A DNA stretch of 64,000 nt from Scolanthus callimorphus (Eukaryota > Cnidaria > Anthozoa > Actiniaria > Edwardsiidae): assembly GCA_033964015.1 (NCBI GenBank), contig CM066913.1, positions 5,989,169 through 6,053,168 on the forward strand, in the 5' to 3' direction. Positions within the stretch are counted from its first letter, which is position 1. Every line of letters begins with the position of its first letter. A model generated the notes under the pieces. It ran no database searches. It was not told the DNA's origin and saw nothing but the letters and a program-made list of their open reading frames with translations. Below, one piece after another: positions 41,401 through 53,352 of the stretch. The position numbers and the translations under genes were made by a program.

Positions 41401-44400
41401 AGTGCTGCGACCAGCCGCGGCATGGAACCTGGCCTGCTGTAGCCATGGAATGAAATAGCCCATTTTGTGGTTACAATCCCTGTATTATACACCAAAGAGA
41501 GGCTCAGGCGGGCAATGTTCTCTGTGGGCACTTCCCTTTGCCAAAATACTGTATCAAGTCATTTTTAACTACCTGCCAGTAGTGGTGAAACTTTCTCAAT
41601 TTTCCCGCCATTTGAACAATGCGCGCTTGAAAAAATATTGCCTGCTTGAGCCTCTCTTTGGTGTAAAATACAGGCTGCGTTTTTAACCGCAAAATGGGTT
41701 ATTGTGCAGTTGGGGCACAGTCACGGTCGCGGCGCGGCACAACTTTGTAGCAGCACATCTCAGTCATACGAAATCTGCTCTATCCTGAGCAAGGTGAACA
41801 CAGTGTTAAAGGGGCTCTCACATGCTTAATATCCGTGAAAACACATGTACATTTGCCTGTAGTAATCAAAATAATCCTCCAGATTAATAGAAAAACCTTT
41901 TATCAAGAGGATGGAATTGGATTGGGATTTGAGCTATTTTCTTGTCAGAGAAGTGGCCAGCAAGTATGCAAGATCCCCTTCAAACATACCTTGAGGAATG
42001 TGCTGTAGATCTGGCTGGGCTCAGTAAGTTTCATGCCATTCAGCTCTATGAACTTAAAGGGTGGTAGTTCCCCCTCCTCTTGGTATTCATGTAGCAAACG
42101 GATCACCTCATGCACTGTGGCCGTCTTGCCAGTACCTGGCACACCAGATATGTACATACAGCTACAAGGAAAAATGAGGACATATAAATCGCATATCAGA
42201 CAACTGATGTCATTCCTGCTTACACTCATTTTCAGTCACATTTCATGTACCCTGTGCTTTTTGTTTCTGAGTCGCAACAGGTGTTTGGTGGACATCAATC
42301 AAGACTTTTGACCCAGCCACTGGCTTTTTACATTTCGGCCATATTTTGCTAGCAAAAGTCATGATTGAGGTCCACCAAACACCAGCCACAACTCAGAAAC
42401 GAAAAGTGTAGGGCACACCTGCGACCGAAAATGAGTGTAATAGCAGGTGAGACTGTTAGCCTATGTGACAGTAGTAAGCGTTTCTGGGGTTTTGGGGTCA
42501 GAAAATAGTCTGAAAGGCAAGGTTTTTAATATAGGGCAAGGGCAAAATGGAGAGATGGTGAGGGGAAGGATGCTTGCTATGCAAGCTATGAGACCATGGG
42601 CTCCCTGTGTTTTATAAAAAAAGATGGCTGCATGTACTGATAGTACTGGTGTCATTTTCTTTTCTTGTTTTGTATGGATTCAAACTTACCCTCCCACACC
42701 ATCTAAAAGCTTTCCCTCCACAAAACCCAAGATATCTGCAAACTGATCCTCTCGGCATGGTAAAGATGGAGGGACTGCAGATACATGGAGCCTAGAAAAT
42801 AAACAGAGCAGAATGGTGACGAAGAGGCTCTCATGTTTTTGAAAACCAAAACCTTTTATCGGCTAAGCCAAAGCCAGTGCATTAACTTTAGGAAAAGGGG
42901 TTTGAAGTTGCGTGAGATCCTGTAGCACCTAGGCATATGCAAAGCATGAAAGCTTTGGTGGGACTCCCCCAATAAGTATAAAAATAGCTGGGATGATTGT
43001 TGGCAAAAATGACTTCCAAACTAAGGGATAGCAAATAAACTGGGTGGGGGCAAAAGCAAGTTTACCATGAGGGATAGCAAATTAGGCATTGTCAATGGAT
43101 TGCAGAAAAAATGTTGATTTTGTTATTTTTAGGATAATAAACTTCTCTCTTGCACCAAAACAGACAGCATATGTTTATGTGTGTTGTCAAGCAAGCAGTT
43201 GGGAATTATAAACTTATCATCAACATGATCATCATCTCACCTTGTTCTAGCCTCCTCCAGTGGCGTTCTGGGGGTCTTGCAAGGCTGCTGCCTGCTAGGG
43301 ATGCTGGGTGTACACATACTAGATAGACTCTTCCTACCCCTGGTAGGGGTTTTTGGTGTCTTAGTTACTGCTCTGCTTGTTGTGGATTTACTAGCTCTAG
43401 GAGTATGGGATGGAGTTCTGGAAGATTTCCTCTGAACTTTAGTGCTAGTGGGAGTTGCAGTGGTAGAACTTTGTGATGGAGGCTTTGATGATTTTGCATG
43501 CCTCTCAGATTTTCTTGGCTCAGGAGTTTGGAAAGATATTTTCTTTTCTTGTTTGTGAGGAGTTTTGCTTGTCCGTGTCAGAGCTTTGCCTAGAAACAAT
43601 GACAAACCAGATAGTTACTGAAAGATTTGGAAACCTGCCCAACACTTTTACAATCAACCTGACACACAATTGAATATCATAAGAAATAGCTCTTACCTGC
43701 TTAGTTAAGCATGGCATTATCTGATAGTTATTGAGGCTTCCTTGATAAGCTTTTGTTGCACTAACAATGTGTATTATATAAATGCTAATTAAATCAATAC
43801 CTTTGTCTTGTGTTTTTGACAGCTCAAAGACCTCATCCTCTTCAGACTCATCATGCTCATCTACCTTGTAATCATCATCATCATCATCACCATTGTCATC
43901 GTCATCATTGTCATCATCATCATCATCAACATCAGACTCAGAATCACTCAGATCATCTTCATCATCATTCTCATCAGAAAACATTAAGTCTAACACCTCT
44001 TCTCTGCCTAAAGAAAAAGAAGCACATAGTTGGAAATGATGCCCAAAATCCACAACAAAATATTGCATTTTATATTTCAGTTATTACACTGAAGTTCTAA
44101 CATGAAGGTATTATATATTTTACAGTGATGTGGAGGGCAACAATTATACTAACCAAATCTTTGCCTTGGTGAAGCAATTATTTTTTTCTTCTCACTTTGC
44201 GGAGTTTTTCCATCTGTGTTTGATGGGGCACGGCCTCTAGATTTCTTGGATACAACAACACTCTCTTCTGGTAAACCCTGACTTGCTTTCCTCTTAGCAG
44301 GAGTTCTTGAGCTTTCCTTTTTGGTATATTCCTTCTTTCCTTGACTCTTTGCAGTTTGACTTGTCTTTCTTTTCCCAGCAGTTTTTGTGCTCACTTTTTC

Positions 44401-47400
44401 CTGATCAGTTTGCTCATTTCTTTTCTTTACAACAGAAGTTCTAGAAGATGAAGGAGTTTTTGCAGAGGCTGGAGTTTCAGAACAAGTTTTTCTTTCCACT
44501 GTTGAAGTCCTAGTACTCCTTCGAATAACTGGGGTTTTTAAATTTTCATTGTTAAGAACTTTAGAATCTCTAGTAACCCTCTTTCTTGTAGATGGAGTTT
44601 CTGATGATACATCAGCTCTCTTGATCGCTTTGATGATGACTTTCAAGTCATCAGTTACTAAAACACCATTTGATTTTCTCCTCATTTTAGGAGTCCCAAC
44701 TCTCCAGGTCTTCGCTGAAATAAGATAACACATATTACAATAAAAATGTTACATAGCTAGCTAACCAAGAGAATGGTTGCTGTTGTCATTACATAACATG
44801 CTCCTCTAGCAGCTACGTCAACTTTCCCCATTTTGCCAGGTGTTTCAAGTTTTCAAATTTTCCACTGAATTACCAAATATTTACTGCGTCTCTTGAAATT
44901 TTCTAATTATATAACTTTTGTATTTTGAAGTTTGCCCTGATTTCAGAGATCCCTGCTCTAGCTCACAAGTTGAACGGCACAAGATCCCAGGGATTCATAA
45001 TAGCATGAGCTTAACCCCCTCCCCTGGAGTTTCCAACCTCTAGAGAGACACTCCCCAAATAAACAAATAAATAAAATCCAGAGGTCCTTAAGGTCTCTGT
45101 AAACCTGTTAGGGGTGTCTTCGGAAAAAAAATTCTCGTCGCGTCGCAATTTATGCTATGATAATCAGCTATATATCAGTTTAAAGCTAAAATATCGCCGT
45201 ACGTTATGTAGTTGTTAAGTTTATTGAAGTTTAAATTTTTCTTGTATTTTTAAGACCCTGAACTAAAAACTACCTTGTTTACTTGAGAAGCTCCAGACCA
45301 CTAGCGGTTTGTTGCACAATTTCACACTTTGTCGGATTTTAATCTCGGAGAAATGAACTGCAAAACCGTGTCAGCGATTTATTTTTCAATATTTTGTATA
45401 TTTATGAAAAAAAATAAAAATTCCCTCACACGGTTTTTTAGTTGCGATCATTTTCTAATGAGGCCGATATCTTAAATCATGCGGGGTCAGGAGCTTTGCG
45501 AAGGTAAAGATTTGACCTAAAATTAAAGTGCTGGAAAAAGCATGTAAGTTAATTAAGGATACCGTAAACCTTCGCGGGTACCGTTCGCGCAAAAATTCTC
45601 TTCGCGGCGCATTTAAATAAACCCCAATAAACTAGATATCATTTTAAAGCTTAATAAACGAAGTTTATGATGACGCAGTTTTTATTCTGATTTTTCGAAA
45701 TCTGCTCTAACGCGGAAAGGAAAACGATAAAACGGTGCGATTTAAATATGCAAAATGTTCGTATAGAAATATGGCGCACATTTGCTTAAATTCTGTCCTA
45801 AATCAATCAACACTTATTGAATTACTAAAGTGTGTCGGCGATTTTTAATATATTAATCCATTCCAGAATAAGAACTTCCAAAAGTTGAAGGTTCATTTAT
45901 TTGATGAGTTTCGGCCTTCGAACAGTAATAAAAGTGCGAGAAATGAAAATATCAAAAATCGCCGACACACTTTCAAAGATCAATGTTTTGACTAACTGCT
46001 CGCCAAATTTGAAGGCAATCGTACAAATCCTTGTGGGCGAACATTTTGGGTCTTTCCATCGAATCGGCAGCAAAATCCATACCGAGTTATAGCCATTTGA
46101 AGTAGTGTCAACATCTGAAGCGCTAACAGCAGGAGAGCAAACAAACGTGACACAATCGGCCAATTGGAGGCAAGCCTTCTCTGCGCGCGGGAAAGTATTA
46201 CTGTGCTCAGATTTCATGTTGTGCTTGAGCTTTGGTACTCGTGGTAATCGCTATCTCTAACATCTTCGACCATTTCCAGCAACCAAATTTTGATAAATAA
46301 TGGGCAAAGTGCCTCTTCAACGAAGAAAGCCAGGCCTGACCCGAAGGCTAAGTAAACAAGATTAAAAGATTATACCGCCTGAATCATGTAACGCAATACA
46401 GTTTAAAACTAGATTTTCTTATTTTTCTTCATGAAATATAAGTTATTTTAATTTTAATTTTTGGAATATTGAAGTTCCTACCCTAACTTATTGACTGGGA
46501 TAAAAACAAAAAAATCGTCAAAATGATGCCCGCGAAGGTTTACGGTATCCTTAAATTACAGAAAATGAGTGGCAGGCAATACAAAAGTATGGGCAATGGA
46601 AGCCTAGGAAACCAGTTGATGTGTCATTTGAGGTTTTAGAAATATACTTTTGGACTGTATCAAATGAATTTAGGGGAAAAGTCATTTTATGGATTTTTAC
46701 CTTTCACAAGATCTTAATTGACCCTGCTGGTATATCATCCAGTATCTGTATGCCAATACCAGCAAGGTCCAGAACTGAAACAAAAAATTATTGCTCGAGC
46801 CAATAGAATAGTCAGGTCTGGGAGTGAATAATGCTAAGTTGCTACCTATCACCATATGGACATGTATGTTCGATCAAACAAGATCATGTCATTATATCGA
46901 AATCATGGTCATCATACCTTTCATTTCTTCATTCAATCGTCTTGTGATTGGTGTAAAGGGTTTATCTCTGACTGGTGTCCCAACCAAGTCAGTATTATTG
47001 TTCATATCATAGGAACTAGAAAACTCTTCCAACCTTTCTAAAAACTGTTTTGCTTTATAAATATTATCATCACAGTCAAATCCATAACGAACAAAGAAAA
47101 TGCCCTTTTGAGTGATGTCTTTATCACTAGGAGGCTTTGAACAAGGCTGTATATATGTAACATTAGCTTCTTGGACAATGGTCTCTGCATCAACATTAAC
47201 ATTACTTCCACGGATTGGGCGCTGGTCAGGAAAGTTGCAGGGCATATATAACTCCCCCTCTAATGGCACCACTTTATCTTTGGCCCTCTTAGTAAGTTCG
47301 TCATACTGATAGAGCCATTCTATTTCTGCACGGTGTGGGTCTGGGTAGGGACCAAGGTCATGCAGACTGAGCAAGTGCCCAATATCAATGCCATTGTAGG

Positions 47401-48037
47401 TGTTAATGAGAACATGTTTGTCGACTGTGATAATGTTTCCATTGATCTTGCATTGCCTAAGGATAAGGGATAAATCAACAGAGAAATTAAAAATTTAAAT
47501 TAAAAGAAAAAATTATTAACCAGTGGAATAAGGCAACATTATTTCCCTTGGTTTTTGTTTTAGACATCTTACTCAATTTAATTTTCACATGACATTTAAT
47601 GCACTTACTAAAACCAATTTAACTTAAATGCTGAATTTTCCAAGCTCGGCATATTATTCTTGGGAAAAACAGCTCCGATCATTCTTCCATTCGTGGGAAA
47701 TTCTGCACAGTTTCCATCGAATCTCTAATAGGCTATCCTAGAAACATTTTTCCCTTGAAAATCGCTACGTGACTATTCAAGTAAGCTTTATGAATGGTAA
47801 AAGTTTGCCACAAAACTGAGTTTTTTTAGAAATAGCATGCCACATGCTCTCATGGTCTGAAACTATTTTCGATTTCGACCATTTCTGAGCAACATGTGAT
47901 GGACATCTAAGTTTAATACTCTGTACAATGTTCACTCACTTGTAGAAAACTTTACCATCTTCACTGATTCCTTCCCCTAGCCACTGGAAATCCTTTTCTG
48001 ACGCCTTTCTGGCCGTATGCGGGTTAGATACGGGCAT
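35475..48037 (-). CDS. ORC1: Origin recognition complex subunit 1, complete 14-exon gene
   Basis: ORC1 is the AAA+ ATPase of the origin recognition complex; with CDC6 it loads the MCM helicase in the nucleus. Exons on the minus strand: 48037-47940, 47456-46918, 44714-44154, 44007-43801, 43589-43241, 42791-42690, 42161-41990, 41163-41056, 40881-40732, 38888-38769, 38209-38028, 37556-37469, 36608-36572, 35644-35475. All borders are GT-AG and phases agree, giving 960 residues (human about 861). Domains: BAH (about 15-180, with [19 protein letters not shown]); a Lys/Ser/Thr-Pro-rich disordered linker (213-400); an Asp-rich tract (about 400-468); a second TP-rich linker (to 585); AAA+ with Walker A GVPGTGKT (625-632), Walker B ILLVDE (707-712) and [10 protein letters not shown]; and a winged-helix C-terminus ending [15 protein letters not shown]. 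The extra length lies in the linkers. The start was chosen because [20 protein letters not shown] leads directly into the BAH domain. Confidence 0.96.
35790..36475. repeat. Interspersed repeat, uninterrupted copy (intron 13 of ORC1)
   Basis: The stretch from GGTCTCTGTAAACCCGTGAG to ATTCAAGGGGTCC is about 80-90% similar by eye to 45090-45556 plus 46551-46720 in another ORC1 intron, same orientation. It is non-coding (short open frames only). It serves as the empty-site reference for the TTAA insertion in the other copy. Confidence 0.8.
36870..37310. other. ORC1 intron with a possible coding relic and a small fold-back
   Basis: A plus-strand open frame at 36920-37177 (85 codons, antisense to ORC1) has unusually protein-like composition but no motif I recognise; it may be part of a transposon. 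ATACGGGCGGACAT at 37221 and its inverse ending near 37292 form a small MITE. Confidence 0.35.
39303..40718. repeat. 1.35-kb minisatellite (32-bp unit, about 42 copies) embedded in a MITE, ORC1 intron 9
   Basis: The core 39345-40685 is a tandem array of GTGCCGTGCCGTGTCC + GTGACGTAACAGTATG units (32 bp, with some units shortened by about 5 bp or altered to CCGCCTCC). A higher-order duplication of about 220 bp is visible: blocks starting at 39467 and 39687 share the private variants TCCATGACG and GACGCAACAGTTT. The array is bounded by GCAGATTTCGCACGACT (39304) and AGTCAAACGAAATCTGCTCT (ending 40717). These are inverted ends of the MITE family also seen at 41374-41781 and 58109-58256. It ends only about 15 bp before the donor side of ORC1 exon 9. 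Since 32 is not a multiple of 3, all three minus frames stay open for about 460 codons; this is an artefact of the repeat. Confidence 0.93.
41374..41781. mobile_element. MITE with AGAGCAGATTTCGTATGACTG ends, containing another MITE
   Basis: Ends AGAGCAGATTTCGTATGACT and AGTCATACGAAATCTGCTCT are exact inverses. The outer interior has GTCACGGTCGCGGCGCGGCAC, as in the copy at 58109-58256. An inner element (41460-41698) with ends CCCATTTTGTGGTTA / TAACCGCAAAATGGG and CACCAAAGAGAGGCTCAGGC inverted arms is inserted in it. It lies in intron 7 of ORC1. Confidence 0.85.
45090..46720. repeat. Interspersed repeat, copy interrupted by a TTAA element (ORC1 intron 2)
   Basis: Flanks 45090-45556 and 46551-46720 match 35790-36475 in order and orientation. 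The intervening 994 bp is the transposon listed separately. Confidence 0.8.
45557..46550. mobile_element. 994-bp nonautonomous element with TTAA target duplication (piggyBac- or Kolobok-like)
   Basis: Exact inverted ends GGATACCGTAAACCTTCGCGGG and its complement are flanked by TTAA on both sides (45553-45556 and 46551-46554). The homologous empty site near 36273 (GTTAATTCAATGACA) confirms the boundaries. A TTAA duplication is the signature of piggyBac and Kolobok elements. Open frames inside are short and unrecognised, so it is nonautonomous. Confidence 0.9.
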
Positions 48038-50325
48038 GGTGTTTGCGATTCTTGAGCCAAAGTTTTAAAATGTCGCGGCCATTTTAGCACGTGAAGGGAA
48101 TGTTCTCTTTTGGGAGACCGCTGGATTCTAGTAACCGTAAGCGTCGTTTGAAGTTTTCCCAGAAGGCCCTTTGGCCTGATCCTTTGAAACGCACGCCATG
48201 CCACCAATGCAAATCAAATCAAGAAGAAAAGAAAGATAATGCTGCAAATTTAACCAGGGGCTCATAAATGAATTCAAACATTTTATTACTCACTCAGCCA
48301 CCCCTCCCACCCCCAAAGTCAAAAGGGCCGCCCCGATTAGAAAGTAAACACCCGAATTAAATAGAAGAAGTCCAATTCAGGGTCAGTCTGAATAGAACAA
48401 CCATGGCCATATGTATACTGTAAGGTTCTTATAAAACAGGTATCTAAAATGACAAATGTCAGCCCGTGAAGTTCTTAAATCCGTTTGTTCTATAGGTGGG
48501 TGCATCGTGACGTCACGACATGTCACGAAATCTTCAACTTTTGATACAGGCGTCCAAGTTACAATCCATCCATACCACGGAAAAAATCACATTGACATTA
48601 GTCAGAAAAACAATTTTGAGCAATAAAGGTTGAAGTCCGGCGACGCTACGTCAAAAATAAAACGGTTTTATAACGTAAATATAATTCTAATATCTTTAAG
48701 TAATAAGCTGGCTAAAATCTAAACCTTCCATTCGAAGAGCGCATAGGCAATAAGCAATAATCCCAAGTTTCAGGGCGATCCGTTAAAAAAGGGGTCGAAG
48801 TTATAGATATTTCTAGTTTTGGGGGGGCAAGCGTTTGTAACCGATCGGTCCCAAACTTGGCAGTTTTACTAATTTCAGCACGCTCTTTCCACTGTTTGTG
48901 GCAAATTTGAGCTAAGTCGTTGATAAAATGTTCGAATTTATAATTCGACCGAAAATGCGCCCACATGCCGGCCGACTGTGGAAGAATGGAAGAACAGATT
49001 AAAGAACTTACAATAAACGGTCACAACCTTAACACGTGCATCTAAAGGAGAACGACCGACATTAAAGTAATTCCTTTTCGTTCCCGGGTCATCTTTTTCA
49101 GCTATCAACAAGGGTTTTTTTTCCAGTAAGATGTCACTCTCTACCGTTCTTGTCTCGCTCTCCTGGCGGCACTTTTTCGAAAACTCAGAAACAATTTTTT
49201 GACCTTGTTAAGGAGTCGCACCCGGAATTGCAGAAGTAATGTATAGTAATGTTTTGAGTGCGGTCATTTCTGTAGTAAGAAAAGGGGTTAATTAAATCTA
49301 TTAGCGTGATACACGATTTGCGTAATCTCCACCGCGACAAAATCAGATAAAGCATTTGGAAACGGATTTCAAAATTCGCTAAATCGGCTATCAGAATCTG
49401 ATATTTGAAATACATTCCACTGAATATGTAATAAGGGAGGAATACTTCGATAAACACATTAAGCTAAAGAGGTTTCTAGGTTCAATGTTGGCCTATACAG
49501 TACACACTATGTGTTCTATGTAACAAAGCATTTTGATAAAAATCATCAGACATGCTCGAGGCGCGGTCGTTCGCTCCCGCTGCGCTTTCTAGATAACGAT
49601 TTTTTCCATAATATTAACTACAATTGTTTACAAATCGGGCGTGTATCACGCCAAATGAATCTGTCGAAAGATGTCGAACATTTAAAAAACTTTTCTAACA
49701 AATTTACCTTGCAAGCGCTGCAAAACGCAGAGTTAAGACGACTTGTCCCTGTTTCAAAGCTATGAAGACTATATGTAAGAGAATTCCGAAGGCATTTTGA
49801 CACTTTTTATTTGAAATCCGACTTAAGGAATTATGAATTCTTTTCTACCTTGAAAACAAAATAAAATTTGTACAATATAAGGGAGTCTAAGAGACAATCG
49901 ATCAGACTATATTGTCTTCGTTTGTAATTATTAAGTGGAATAAGGGATTATATTAAAGTGAACGCCCACTTCTGAATGACTTGCGTGACATTCCTGTCTG
50001 TATTTCCTGATCCGCCTCTAAATGTCATATTTACAAGTTGAACGCTGATATTTTACAATAAAAAAAATCGATATATCACTATTTTCTAAAGTTTGACAAA
50101 TCAACCGCGCTATATTTAAAAGGCCGTAGTAAGTATACTAAGTTTTCAAAACCACGTTTCAATGCCGGCAGAGACTTCATTTTCTTCGTGATTTCTGTAA
50201 AGGCAAGTGTATGCAGAGGGATTGGCAACTTTTAGGTGTTGAAAAAAGCAGCAGTTTTTTATGAATATGTATCAGTAAAAAGTAACGATCCAGGAGTTAT
50301 CTTTGGTTCGAGAATCACTCGGTAT
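48038..50325. other. Upstream of ORC1; no supported gene
   Basis: The first 150 bp should hold the ORC1 promoter and 5' UTR, but no clear element was identified. A plus-strand frame at 49511-49765 (ending NLSKDVEHLKNFSNKFTLQA…) is unrecognised and may be chance. The rest is AT-rich unique-looking sequence. Confidence 0.4.
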
Positions 50326-51339
50326 TTACAGTTCAAAGTCAATTAAATCTACATTTCTTGACTCTCTGTTTGTTCGGCTTGAAGAGGGAGACATGCGTCC
50401 GGCTGTTGAGCCGTCTTGTTTGTTATTTTGCGATCGAACAGAGTCCGATCCCGCGGCCGATTCGGCAGAAGATGAAAATGGTACACAAGAGCAACCTTCA
50501 CAACTATGGCCCACTATCTGAGTAAAATTTGTAGCAATCATTAGAACGTTCTTGAAGGTAAAAACTGAAAGATGAATATGGTATTGCTGCCAGATATAGA
50601 TTCTGAGAGCAAAAAACGGGAAATTAATGAGCAAGATTTGAGCTAGTAGCCTTGCTATCTCGATTTGTGGGTCTGTGATGGTATTGACGTCTGAAGGGTG
50701 TTCTCTGGCGAATCGTACCAATGAAACTGAAGTCAGGAGAATACTAAACAGGCCAAATGCGATAATCGTTGTCTTAAAATGATCGGATATTATAAAGCTG
50801 TCACGTTGAAGAAGAAGGCCGAAAAAATCTGAGTGATCAAGAATGTCCATCATCTTGACCCAGTTGATTTGGATCACCAACCTCGGCGAATAAATTTCAA
50901 CGTCTAGCAAAAGATAAACCAACGACGACATGGCAAGAGTGTTTAACAGCATACCATGGTCCAGGAAAGAATCGTTCTCGATTTTCTGAATAATTCTCAC
51001 AAATATCCACCCGATAATAATGGCAAGGGGAAGGGAGTAGAGAAACCAGACGGCAGCCGCAACGCTTTGAGCGCGATGGCTAAGTTGACCTCGAACCCAG
51101 AAAAATACGGCTGGTAAATATGCCAAAACGAAGACATGAGGGGAAAACTTGATGTTTTCATAAGTAACCAAGAAGTGATTCAGCACAATTGCCTGTCCAA
51201 ATAGTACCATCAAAAAGCCAGTTCGTCCCAACCATTTGTAGACAGAATATCCCTCAATGCTCGCGTTGTTGTCATTTTGTGCAAGGCTTGCCGCGGGCTC
51301 CTTCTTGTCTTTAGGGTTCAAGTCGCCTGTTCTTTTCAT
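50326..51339 (-). CDS. Multi-pass membrane protein, TMEM121-like
   Basis: A single-exon frame of 337 residues starts MKRTGDLNPKDKK. A charged N-terminus of about 30 residues is followed by hydrophobic segments near residues 38-58, 66-84, 92-116, 130-146, 186-208 and 228-250. The C-terminal tail of about 55 residues is Ser-rich and polar. The segment INWVKMMDILDHSDFFGLLL, then ILLTSVSLVRFA, and then FFALRIYIWQQY…FTFKNVLMIATNFTQIV follows the order of conserved stretches that I recall in the CECR6/TMEM121 family. Similarity is moderate. It may be a member of that family or a cnidarian-specific relative. Function is unknown. It has no introns, unlike its neighbours, and lies 2.3 kb upstream of ORC1 on the same strand. 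Confidence 0.7.
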   Translation of the reverse strand: MKRTGDLNPKDKKEPAASLAQNDNNASIEGYSVYKWLGRTGFLMVLFGQAIVLNHFLVTYENIKFSPHVFVLAYLPAVFFWVRGQLSHRAQSVAAAVWFLYSLPLAIIIGWIFVRIIQKIENDSFLDHGMLLNTLAMSSLVYLLLDVEIYSPRLVIQINWVKMMDILDHSDFFGLLLQRDSFIISDHFKTTIIAFGLFSILLTSVSLVRFAREHPSDVNTITDPQIEIARLLAQILLINFPFFALRIYIWQQYHIHLSVFTFKNVLMIATNFTQIVGHSCEGCSCVPFSSSAESAAGSDSVRSQNNKQDGSTAGRMSPSSSRTNRESRNVDLIDFEL

Positions 51340-52540
51340 TTTGTGCTCACGTTGGAAGAACTGCTTGAAATTCTGTCGTAAACATCCGCCTCTTTTTGTA
51401 TTCCTAATTATACCTGGTAAATCTCAGAGAATTGACTGACTCGGATAGCTAGTCGTACTAAGAAACACTGTTAAGTCTTTGAGTTCTACCGTTGTAATTA
51501 CATCCAATCGTTTCGCCAAAGACGGCTTTCTGTGTATGTTCCAGAAGTTGCTCGGCTTTTTGTGAATCTTTTCAATCCATTGTATCCATCGCTACTTTAA
51601 TTCAATCCAGCGAGTCTCAAAGAGACTTTTATTCTTTAAAGATTAATCTCATTTAAAGTCAAACTCAGCAGGAGATTATAGCCTTAAACTTTAGCGCCGC
51701 GTGATTAATCTTTTGGTCCTTGTGTAGACGTACTGCTGGCATTGAAATACTTGCAGGTAGTGAAACAAACCAACAATTTGCCGCTAATTCTTTCGGCGAC
51801 ATCAACATGATACGAACGGGTCGAACGGCGTCTTTTGGGAAGTAACAATTAAAAACATACTGTAAATGCTAGACCGGCTTTTGATTCGGAATGGATAAAG
51901 AATATTGTCTCATGACCTGATGGTTATGAAGTCCAGAGTTAAAAACACACGTCTTGGGGCATGCTAGTAATGAGATGGGACACAAATATTTCAGGCATGG
52001 CTACGACTAAACTCGCCTTGGGATTGGCTGAATAATCCTTGAGCCAATCACAAGACAAGCTTACCTGATTCTTGTAAACAGGTCTTTTTCAAAAAAACGA
52101 TCGTCGGAACTTGTTACTAAATGCCTGCCACCAAGGTTCATGGGGAAAACAAACATGTACATTTTTGTAGCGGTGCCATTGGAAGTCACCAAATGGTGAA
52201 GTTTGGTCACCATAATAGATCCCAAATGAATGCTGCTGACAGCTAAGTTTTGAGAAGGGCATTTAAAAAAAACTACTGACTGGAAAGGTAAGTCGCTATT
52301 TGGTGACTAGGTTGAAATTTGTGTTTGCCATACCCTAAATCTGGTCAACATTGGCGACCGAACGTTTTTTGAAAAAGGTATGTAATAGATATGTAATTAT
52401 ATAACTATCAAACCTATTCAAAGATAATTGAACGAAATGTGATTGACATTGATTGGGCAGGCTTGACACACAGTCATATCTCTTCAGTCAGAATGGGAAT
52501 GCTTTCCTCAAGGTGGTCTCATAAAATAGATGTATTAACA
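51340..52540. other. Intergenic spacer, nothing recognised
   Basis: The region between the TMEM121-like gene (5' end) and the UQCC5/UQCC6 unit (3' end) shows no exon, RNA gene or bounded mobile element that I can support. Confidence 0.4.
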
Positions 52541-52542
52541 AG

Positions 52543-52548
52543 TTTATT
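52543..52548 (-). terminator. Polyadenylation signal AATAAA for the UQCC5-UQCC6 unit
   Basis: TTTATT on the plus strand reads AATAAA on the minus strand, beginning 13 nt after the UQCC6 stop codon. No such hexamer lies in the 29 nt between the two coding regions, supporting one shared 3' end. Confidence 0.6.
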
Positions 52549-52560
52549 TTCTATGCAGTT

Positions 52561-53323
52561 TCATGTCTTTTTGATTGAAATTATCTTCTGCAAACCCTTC
52601 CTTTCACTTTCATCTGATTCTTTTGGATTAGGTGGTATGTCTGGAATTTTCTGCAGAAAAAAAGGATTGAAAAGAAGAATAACATTAATACAAACTCTCG
52701 AAACTCTGCAGTAATATTATTAATGCTATGCAGTACAATGATTATTATAATTATTATAATAATGTTAATGTATTCTATATTGAGCATGGCATAGCGTAAG
52801 ATGTCTAAATTACAATCAAAAGCACAATTTTGATTATTTTTGGCTAATTTGAACCTGAAAATGGTTGCCTATAATTTGAGTTTTCTGCTGCGATTTTCAG
52901 AAATGCTGTAATTCTGGAAAAAAATATCATACCAGACCATGGAGGGAATTCGACAAGGAATTGGACATTCCAGGGGGGAGAGGGAGCATCAATTTGCCTG
53001 ATTTTCAGGGGATGAATAAAAATCCCATTCTCTACACAAATGCTGTATTTTGTTTCCTAGGATTTTTAAATCACAGCTAGAAAATCTTAATAAATACAAC
53101 ATTTTCTGGGGATAAAAGCATACACTTCTCTGTCATTTTGACTCCTTGAGCTGCCCATTTATGCTAGTATCTTAAACATGTTATGATATGGTAGTTCTTC
53201 CTTGTGTTGCCATACCAAGTTGGGCTTGTAGTATTTGTGGACGACTGTTGCACCAGCAAACATACTGACCAGACTTGCAGCCATGAAGCTCAGATACCGT
53301 GACCAAGACAACCCAGCAGGCAT
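52561..53323 (-). CDS. UQCC6: Complex III assembly microprotein UQCC6 (C12orf73/BRAWNIN-like), second cistron
   Basis: Two minus-strand exons, 53323-53216 and 52650-52561 (stop TGA), with GT-AG borders and phase 0, give 65 residues. The N-terminus MPAGLSWSRYLSFMAASLVS then MFAGATVVHKYYKPNL matches the vertebrate C12orf73 start (MPAG…YL…AASL…GAEVVHRYYRPDL), and IPDIPPNPKE follows. One hydrophobic helix (about residues 11-26) precedes a basic, polar tail. Family members sit in the mitochondrial inner membrane and are needed to assemble ubiquinol-cytochrome c reductase. The start codon is 29 nt after the UQCC5 stop, in the same exon, with no acceptor or polyadenylation signal between. It is therefore most simply the second cistron of a shared mRNA. 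The start context (ACATT ATG C) is weak. Confidence 0.92.
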
Positions 53324-53352
53324 AATGTATGTATTAGTAAAGATAATGTGTT

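Noticed and set aside
43810..44100. His-rich plus-strand frame
   Set aside because: Antisense of the Asp-coding tract of ORC1 exon 4.
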